64,000 nt of DNA from Fragum whitleyi. Its lineage: Eukaryota; Mollusca; Bivalvia; Cardiida; Cardiidae. How positions within the stretch are numbered: the stretch's first letter is position 1; the number at the start of each line of letters is the position of its first letter. Both the position numbers and the translations under genes were made by a program. The stretch covers positions 34,927,868 through 34,991,867 of the forward strand of contig OX411547.1 in the NCBI GenBank assembly GCA_948146395.1. The letters are read 5' to 3'. The notes under the pieces are model-generated. The model did not search any database. It was given only the letters and a program-made list of their open reading frames with translations, and was not told where the DNA came from. Positions 37,501 to 46,956 of this stretch are shown here, one piece after another.

Positions 37501-40500
37501 CACCTTTAAATGGTAAAGAATGTTTAACACCAACAACCACAGAACCAGTAACCAAATCTGAAGACAAATTAACCTTATGAAGAGGAATATTAATAATACC
37601 ACACTCTACACCCTGAATAAGGACACTAGTACCAGACGAAGTCTTCTCAGAAAAAGGCAGAACATCTGCTAAAATAAGAGATTGAGAAGCTCCTGTGTCT
37701 CTTAAAATTTTAATAGGGGTAGGAGGGCACATATCACCTGAAAGTGATACAAAACCATTTAACATGAACGGTTCAAAAATCTCCATACAGGAATCAGAAT
37801 TTGGTTCTGCCTTAACAATTGAATTTAACTCAAAAGAAGGCTGTGATTTAGGCTGAAGGCTGGTGAGCCCTGTAGGTTTGGCTGCACTCAGTTCCTTCTT
37901 CCTTTTTAATCTAAAACATTCCGAAATAAGGTGACCTGGTTTTTTACAAAAAGTACAATGTACTCGAGATAAGGGATTTTGAACATTGGTTTCACCAGTA
38001 GACTTTGGTTTAGGTGAATTCGATTGACTAGACATGCTAGATGAATCACCAGACATAGATTTATTTTGGGGATGTGAGGAAGCAGGTTTTGCTTTATTAA
38101 CGAAAGAATTTTTGTGTGTAAGGTAGTAATCATCAGCTAAACGAGCTGCTTCATGTATAGTTTCAACAGTTTTTTCATCTAAATGTGACTTAATGTCAGA
38201 TTGAATGCAATTTTTGAATTGTTCAATTAATATAAGTTGTCTAAGATTATCATAATTTTGGTCTATTTTCTTAGAATAGCACCACCTGTCAAATAATTTT
38301 TCTTCGTTTCTTGCAAATTCAACGTGAGTCTGGCCAGATTCTTTTCTACAACTTCTAAATTGTTGTCTGTATGCTTCTGGAACCAGCTCATAACCTTTGA
38401 GAATGAGTTCTTTTACAGTATCATAATCATTGCTTTGTTCTGTTCTAAGTTGCGAATAAATATTGCGAGCTTTTCCTACTAAGACACTTTGGAGAAGTAA
38501 GGTCCATTGCTCCTTTGGCCATTTCAAGTTATTTGCAACTTTTTCAAAATGTTCGAAATATGTATCAACTTCATTTTCTTGAAATTGAGGAACAAGCCTA
38601 AAATGTTTTGTTACATCAAAATGGTCATTATACATATCTCTGGGCTGATTTGCTCTATCTTGTATTTCTAATTCTTTTAATCGTAATTGAAATGCTCTTT
38701 CTTCTCTTTCCCTCTCTCTTTCTATTTCTCTCTCTTCTCTTTCTCGCTCTTCCTTTTCCCTTTCTCTCTCTCTTTCCCTTTCTTCCTTTTCCCTTTGAAA
38801 TTGCCTTTCTCTTTCTTTTTCTTCAATTTCTCTTTGTGCTCTTTCTCTTTCAATTTCAATTTCTAATTGCTTTTCTTGAAATTTCCGCTCTTCTCTCTCT
38901 CTTTCTATTTCCAATTCCTTCTCCCTTTGTTGAAGTTTTAACAGTTCAAGATCTCTTGAGCTTGAAACTGATGGAACATCAACAATGAGAGACAGAGCCT
39001 TTTCATCAAAAATGTCCTCATCAACAAAATATTGAACCAAAATATTCTTAATTTCATGCTTTCGCAATGAGGACTTGACTTCTTTTAATTCATAATGCTT
39101 GGCAAGATTGAGCAAATCAGGCTTTTTACCCAAATTCAATAACTCCACGGAAGGTTCGTGCGTAAATTTTTCTAAGTCAAAAGACATGGTAGCTTGTTGC
39201 TGTATTTGAATAAGAATGTAAGATTTCGATAAATAATAGTGAAAGTGCACTCTAGATTTATCAAAATTGAAATATGAAATTAATTTCTTAAATAATTTTG
39301 AACAGTAGATATAAATAAAGAATTTGTTTGATTTGTTTTGTTTTGTTTGTTTGTCTGATATTCGTATCTCGAGACGAGCCCCCAAATTGTTACGTGCCAA
39401 TGTAACACGAACAAAGAAGCCAGCAACAAACTTTACAATTAACAATATTTATTGACAATAATACCAGAATTATTGACAATATGAAATTAATACAAAAACA
39501 ATTTACAATACCTTGAATGTTTAATCCTAAAGTTTTAATTTTAGATCCAATTTAATTAAGTTCCTGGTCCACAAATAATAAGTCCAATGATATCCGAATT
39601 TAAAATTAAACACGCTTTTAAACACACTTTTAAGATAACAAGAAATCCCCTTTTAGTTTAACACAGTACTACTAAATGAAACCATAAGTCTAAATCAAGT
39701 GAACCAAGAATGCTGTAGGAACCCCTTTATATAATACTATAGAACAATCTGGAATAGTATAGAACATAAGAATACTCTAGAGTCTGAATCACCTTCCAAA
39801 AGGCCTTTCTAGAAAGATCTACATAATTCTACATACATTTACGTAACAGAATCAAGAGATAAGAAAATTCCCAGTCTAAAAATAGACACGGTAAATACCA
39901 TTAGGTTTATTTATAGCTTATACATAACACTTTGCAAATACTTTCGTATCAAGTTCAACTACCTTTCTTTTTTCTCCGCCACTTGGTAATCGTGTGTGTG
40001 TAACATCTAATTTCATTTCACCATCATCTACCTTGAATTCAATATTTGACTGCATGACTTTTTCAATCTCACTTAAGAATATTTCACCATTTAAATCACG
40101 CATATCCATGAAAGGTATATGTATCCCCATATCTAAAGCGGGGTGGTTGATGGTAACTCTGATTTTGTCATCTGGTTCAGTATCAAGTGTCTCGCTCAGT
40201 TGGGTTGTAATATCATCAAACAAAGTTCCAAGTTGTTGAGGTGAAATTTCATCAAATTCTTTAAATGTCACTGACACAACATGTGAGTCAGTTCTAAATA
40301 ACCTGGACTTCTTATTTATTACTTTGGACAGCTTGTACTTTTCTCATAGACCCAGGCGATTTTTCTTCTTCTACTTCATCATCCGATTCAATAGGTTTCA
40401 CCTTTTTCTTTTTTGGTATCCAAAATTCATCATCAGATGAATCAGTATCATCTTGTATCGGAACATCTTTTTCCGACTCACTTGCTTTGTTTGACTCATT

Positions 40501-43500
40501 AGACTCTGAGTCACTGTAGTCCAAAAGTTTAATTCTTTTCCACTTACGTTTATGAAGTGGAATCCAATCATCAATGTCATCTTCTCTTTTTCGTTTTGAC
40601 ATGTTTTCTCTTTCGGGTGTTCACAAAGAACTGATATCGAAATGAAACAAATCACAGCTTTTATAGGGTATTCATGACTCACCAGTTCATAACTGTATAA
40701 ATACCACGTAGCTTTCATGGTATTTCATCATTCACTCACAAATCTTTGTATAGAGAAGACATGTCTGAATTAGCTAAGAACATGAACTGTTATGACATTG
40801 TGTCAGAAGTTGTGAAAAAGATAAAGAACAGAAAACGTATGCAGGTGTACGTTAACCCATACACCGATGAATACGAAATAACCAACATACCAGCAGACTA
40901 CCAAATTCAGCATATTGGACCATACGTTGGTATGTTCATGTCTTACCAGTTCAGCAATGATGAATATCGGATTACAAAACAGAATGTATTTGATACACTT
41001 ACCATAGATGAAATATATGCTCCGGGGATGAAAAGACCTGAATTTTGTTTCATCTGTCACGAAAAGGGTCACTTTGCGAAAGATTGTCCTGAGAAGACGA
41101 GGAAGGAGTCTTACTATGCTTTCGTATATGTGAATCCAATAACCCACGACATCATGATCTCAAGAAGAAACGATCGAACACCAGATCTGGACAATATGGA
41201 ATACGTTGGCGCATTCCTATCACACTGTAATGAACACAACAGATACTGTTTAAGGGTTGATAGAAAAAACACTGTGCAAAAGTTCGGACCAACAAATACA
41301 CTAAAAAACAAATGTTCAGTGGAAACTCAAACTACTCATGTTCAACAGGACATTAATAACCATGAGGTAAATGACACCCAGAAAAATGACGGTCAGACAA
41401 TTGACAATGTAAAAAACGAAACAGAGAGTCAGACTGAGAAAATCTGTTCTCAGGAAAAAGTGGGTAGTGAAGAGATATCAAACCTAAAAGATATCAATTC
41501 GGACACTGTCATCATGGGCGAGGAGAATCAAAACTGTTTCTTCTGTAAGACCAGCGATCACCCGGAGAAAGACATTTGTCCTACACTAGTGATTGACAAA
41601 ACAAAGAAGTCAAGAAAGAGAAAGACAAAGACTGAATCTGGTATCCCAAAGAAGAAGAGGAAGCAAAACTAAGGAACTTAAACAAATAGACATTTTAAAG
41701 ACATTCTATAGAAGAGACATTTAAATGTACATAGAAATTTTTGTTCTTGAATTAAATAATGATTGATTGTCATATTACCATTTCATGTTTCATTCATGTT
41801 TCATTTGTTTTGTATTTGAATAAATTTAAAAAAACATTGTCTCCTTTTTATTTTTCACCATCCACCCCAATTTGCAGAAAAGTTAAAAACTTTCAAGACA
41901 ATTGGATGGTCCTTAAAAGGACCTTTTGATTTCTCCAAGTTCTACATCATTTCAATGAAAAGAAGTTAAACTTGGATATAATTGTACCATCCCCCTTTTC
42001 CATTCACTACATTCAGTAGGTGGCATGAACTCCGAAAGATCAGGGTACATATTCCTATCTTTCACATGAAAGGAAGGCATGGTTGGATACAACTGTAACA
42101 TTTTCTCTTTCCACCCGGAATGTTCAGTTGGTGGTTTGAAGGTTGAAAGATCAGGATATAAATTTCCCGTCTTCACTAACTTCTTCTTTGAATAGAAATT
42201 ATATCCACGCCGCAACATAAATTCATACAAAGCCTGGTTTCTTTGCTTCAGTTCATCATCGACTTTCTCTTTCTTCATTTTCTTAAAGATTCGTCGAAAG
42301 AAATCAAAGACAGAATTCATCTTACAAGATGAAAAAATGTATGGAAAACTGCATTTAAATACTGTTTGAGATGACCTACTAACCTACTGACCCACTGACC
42401 TATATAGATAAAACGAACATAATAACCTTCAAATGACTTTGAGAGAATTCAAGTGCTTCCTCCCGGGTACGCGCTCTCTTTAGGGTATAAAAAGACGTCA
42501 GTTCTCAAAAAGAAATTCATTCTCTGAAACTGAAACATGGACTCTGAAAACATCCGATCATTTGCCGTGATCTACATCAGGCACCCACCTACATCGCAGG
42601 TTTTGCTTCTTGAGCAAACCCGGTATACCGCTAGGAAGGGACCATGTGTTTGGACGCCGAAGATGACAGATGACTGGGTGTGGAATGAATTTATGGCACC
42701 CATTGGACAGCCAAGGAGAGAGAGAGTTCACCCAAACATTCCTGATATTTACAGGGAAGAATACTGGGATTAAAATCTCTTTCCTCTAGAATAAACGGCC
42801 CTTTTCAGGGCCAACCATATTGCAAGAATGCATCCATTTCTCAAATTGTCACATTTAAAATACACCGAACATAACCCGTATAAAGTATTCAGAATGTAGT
42901 TACAAGATTTCATAGACCCAATATCGCATTTTCAAATAAATTCAACAATACGCTAAGTCAAGTAAAACAATGCTTCACTTGCGAGTTTAATCCACCCATC
43001 TACATTAAATATCGATTTTTATCTGACATGTACACCGATACCCGTTTCATATCGGAGTTTTACATTTTAAAGCGATAGCCAACCGGTTTTAAATCAGCGT
43101 GTTTCAAATAGTCACGTTAAGATTGAATAATGATAAGATTTCAACTCTTTACCAGTCAAAAATTCTAAAAATGACAAGTAATACATCTCAGCTAACATTA
43201 CCAGTCATCAAAATAAAAATAAAATCAGTTTCAAGTAGAAAACAAAGGAAAAAACATTGGATCTACAGCAGGAATTCACCGTCAATTTCAAAAGTTTTTG
43301 CGAATTTATTCCTCACGTTCAATAACTGTGCGAAGAACTTAATGGAAATGATAAAATAATAGGTTGACAAAACGTTTGAGATAGAAAATATTTACATTTT
43401 CTTCATCATAAAGAAGAAATTTGAGAAAAATCAACACTGAGAAAACACAAATTCCCATCTCGACGTCCATTTTACTTGTCAAAGTAAAGGTGCTTTCGCC

Positions 43501-44733
43501 AAGGTCCGCGCGCCCTTCACTGTAGGCTAACAGTATAAAACTTCATCAGTCGTTCGTCAACCTCCGAAGCGAACACACGCAAAAATGAATTCAGATTTCA
43601 ATTTACAAGAAATCATGTCTCAGGCAAATATCACACACAATGATTTGCTAGCATCAGCCATGGATTCAACATTTGGATCGCAGAGTTGTCAGATACTTGG
43701 ACCTCAGGAGAATTCGTCAACAATTCAACAGAATTTCCAACCAGTGAGTACAAATGATGTTGTTCTTCAAAACATCCTCGCTGAATTGAAAACCATGAAT
43801 TCGCGACAAGAAGCTATCATGATAAAAATTATTGCGGAGCTGAATACCTTCAACAAATCTTTTTTGGATTTCAAGTCACTGACGGAGAGAATACAGATTC
43901 TTAACCAAAATGTTCAAAAATTGTGTCAACAATCATCATCTCCAGTCACATTCAAACCAACACCACTGAAGATTCCAGTTGAATTTGACTTTGAACAAAC
44001 GAACTTTCACAAACTCGTAGATAGTATTATGACTGTAATGAAAAAGAAGCAATCGTCACACACTTCATCCACCAAGAGATCATCATCATCAACGGAAAAT
44101 GTTCGTCCAAGTAAAAGACATTGTTCAGAAAAAGAGAGGGGATACAAAATTCCTACAATGACAGGGATGGGTGCCTACGGCAAAAACATCGAAAACTTCA
44201 AGAAACCAAAGACCAAAAAGAAGTGCTGAGATAAATAGCAGAACTATCAACCAACAAAAACGGTCCTTTTCAGGACCACCCAACACCAAGAAAGAATTCA
44301 TTTTCTTTCGCAAATTGTCAAAGTCCTTTTGCATTCCTCACTTTCACAATACATTCAACCACTTATTTCAAAGACAAAATCCCTATAACAAGTCCCTATC
44401 TTTCCGTCTTTGGACGGTAAGATAAGGACTAAGTCCACATACACATTACTCACAAACCAACCCGCATTTCTCCTAAAAAGACCGCACTCATATTCCCCAC
44501 AAGCCTAAGTTCGCATTTCTGTGAAAAAGACTAAGTCCAAATGCACAAATAGCCTGCCCAAAATCTAGACGATACTTCACGTACTGGTACGTGAAGTATC
44601 GTCCATTACTACTCAGGTCCCGCATCTCTTCGTCCTAAGATTATCATTCAGTACGGGCATTTCTTTTCGGTGAACATTTCGAGATATATCGGAAGACTAT
44701 CACTTGATAATCTAACCACCAAACCAGTGAAAT

Positions 44734-44772
<39 letters not shown>

Positions 44773-46914
44773 CGCCTCTCGTTCAATTCATCATAATTGG
44801 CGTTAATCAGCGAGGCATATTAAAACATGTTTGTCATGACGTTGTGATCAGATACAAGATGATGCGTTCTGAAAGAATCGCTTTTTGTCTGATCTTTAAA
44901 ATCGTTGAGCAGTAAACGGTTATTCTATTTTTTCTATTGAAAAGAAGCCTAAGGTCCGCCTTCTTTGACTTATATTAAGCAAGCTACTAACGTGTTCCCA
45001 AATAAAGCAAGTCCACCGAATTTTACCTGTATTAAGCAAGCTGCTGTATTAAGCAAGCGTTTTTTGAATGTCCCTTCGATGCTTGCTTAACACAGTTTTG
45101 ACTGTTTGTTTATTGAACGCTTATATTCCCGCCACTGCTATGTTTTCAATAACAGTGGTTTGGAATAAAATGTTAAGAGATAACGTTTAAATTTTCATAC
45201 TTGACCTGGAAATGACTTTGACCTTGACTAATTACCTTGAAAGTGGTACAAACAGAAAGTTCTTGTCACAAGCAATACTTATTTGTCATATGAAGACACT
45301 AACCGTTACAAATAAAAAAGTTATGGCCGATGGGTTTTTGGGGGAAAGTCAGACAAAGGAACAAACGGGCACATACATATGATGACGACCAATCGATGCG
45401 GGGGCCTAAAAGTTCTAGCGTTTATGATAAAAAAAGATTACCTCTCCTTGTTTGTCTTGATTTGACCTTCATCCTGATTACCAAGGCCAATATGACAACG
45501 ACCAGTGTTACTATGATGAAACTCATCACTATGACAACTATAACGCTCGTATTGTCTTCCGTTTTCAACTCTTCGTACGCTGGACCTGGTGTCAGTGGTG
45601 CGAAACCCACCGTCATTTTGGATGATGACGTCGGGAAAATTGAAGTCGTGGTCCCACCTAATATGTAAGAGCTTTATCAGTATTTTTGATGCTACGATTT
45701 TTTTTATCTAAATCAATGACAAAAACATTCTTAGAATTTTTTTTGTAATTATTTAATTTTAGATGTTTTTCATCAAGATGAGCATATTCTTATTGACTGA
45801 TTTGGTTTGGATATAATCCTCGATAAAAAAAAACAAACAAAGAAACAAACAAACAACAACAACAACAATAACAACAACAACAAGATTACGAAACTAAATA
45901 TGCGCACCAATTAGTCTCAATAAAAATCTGTCTCATTCAGGAGCAATCTTTAAATTTTTGTTTCATACTATAAAGTTATAGGATATGAAGAAAATATTTT
46001 TTAGAATGCATGGAGTTATCTTATCAAAAATCAAATAACAATTTTGCATGAATCGTTTTCACTTATTCATTGAGTTGGGTTAGGTATTTAGCCTGACACT
46101 CCGATACATTAAAAAAAGAAAAGAAAAACTCTCTGCATCTCTACATTAACTCTGGTTTATAAGCTACCCTTTTGAATAAAGCAAAGGGTCAAACCTTTCA
46201 AGAAAAAACACAATGAAAGTTTTTAACAGGTACTAAAACTTCTTTTCATTTAAAGTTCAAAATTAATGATCAAACTTACTTGTAGGTAGTCTCAGCCAGA
46301 CAGGTTCCGTTCTATTATGTATAACCCTATCTTCCGTAAAGCATTCGACCACATACGAGTTTTCGTCCGAAGCTTTCATTCCCCTGATTTCTAATGTGTA
46401 GTTGTTTTCGCTGATATCATCTGTTTCGTTGATTTTGAAGAACATGCCATTTCGCCAGAAGGCGACAATTACCGGTTTTGGTTTTTCCTTGACCCATTGG
46501 TACGAGCCTTTGCGTATGAATGGTTTCCAACGGTCACTCGGGTAGAGTCTTATCCGACCAACGGCTTTGTTGCCCTCGTATACGGAATGGGCTTTCAATG
46601 ATCCACAGTCCCCTGTGGGAAAGAGGACAATATTGGCTTATTAGTGTTTTTTCCCTAAGACGTTGTGCATACTAATGCTACTTTCTTACTAATGTAAGAA
46701 TAAATGATATTTAAAGAATGTAGAATGATTTATGATAATCATTTTGATAATGAAATGCAACAGAGAAGCATTTTGAAAACCGGCTATAAAATTCGCGTAT
46801 GGAAGAATTATTGTCCACACTCATTTCCTTTTTCTAGTTTGCTGTATGTAACATATTATTTTTAACCATGTAAAACAAAAACTAGAAAAAATAATGTTTT
46901 TATTTTGAAATTTC

Positions 46915-46956
<42 letters not shown>

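Larger units (their letters stand above)
33550..39929 (-). mobile_element. Ty3/gypsy LTR retrotransposon, Gmr1-like domain order
   Basis: 6380 bp in minus orientation, nested in the Polinton polymerase gene. The 542-bp LTRs at both ends are identical by eye and begin TGTTA and end TAACA; flanking CTTT is a 4-bp duplication. A proline-tRNA primer site follows the 5' LTR, and the polypurine tract AAGGGGGGAAG precedes the 3' LTR. It has one uninterrupted gag-pol ORF and no env. Identical LTRs and an intact ORF mean a recent, possibly active copy. Confidence 0.95.
22389..44613. mobile_element. Polinton/Maverick (adintovirus-like) element, intact ends
   Basis: 22.2 kb bounded by inverted repeats that begin AGTAGTAATGG and end CCATTACTACT, flanked by CAGGTC on both sides. 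Without the inserted retrotransposon it is about 15.8 kb, the usual Polinton size. Hallmark genes are integrase, adenain-like protease, packaging ATPase, double-jelly-roll and penton-like capsid proteins, and protein-primed polymerase B. Most genes run leftward (minus strand); three to four at the right end run rightward. The capsid genes look intact, but the polymerase lacks its catalytic palm and is split, so this copy cannot replicate by itself. Confidence 0.95.
44242..44613. repeat. Polinton right terminal inverted repeat
   Basis: 372 bp inverted relative to 22389-22809. It carries the stem-loop and downstream element in the plus direction and ends with a 17-bp-arm palindrome and CCATTACTACT. 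Confidence 0.92.

Noticed and set aside
38608..38988. Leu/Phe-rich ORF on the plus strand
   Set aside because: Antisense of the Glu/Arg coiled coil of Gag.
39188..39445. Extended N-terminus of the gypsy gag-pol starting at 39445
   Set aside because: That start lies inside the 5' LTR and the extra 86 residues are of non-Gag composition; the Met at 39187 gives a normal Gag start.
45330..45668. 112-codon plus-strand ORF
   Set aside because: Antisense of the receptor transmembrane exon, which has splice sites and phase support on the minus strand.
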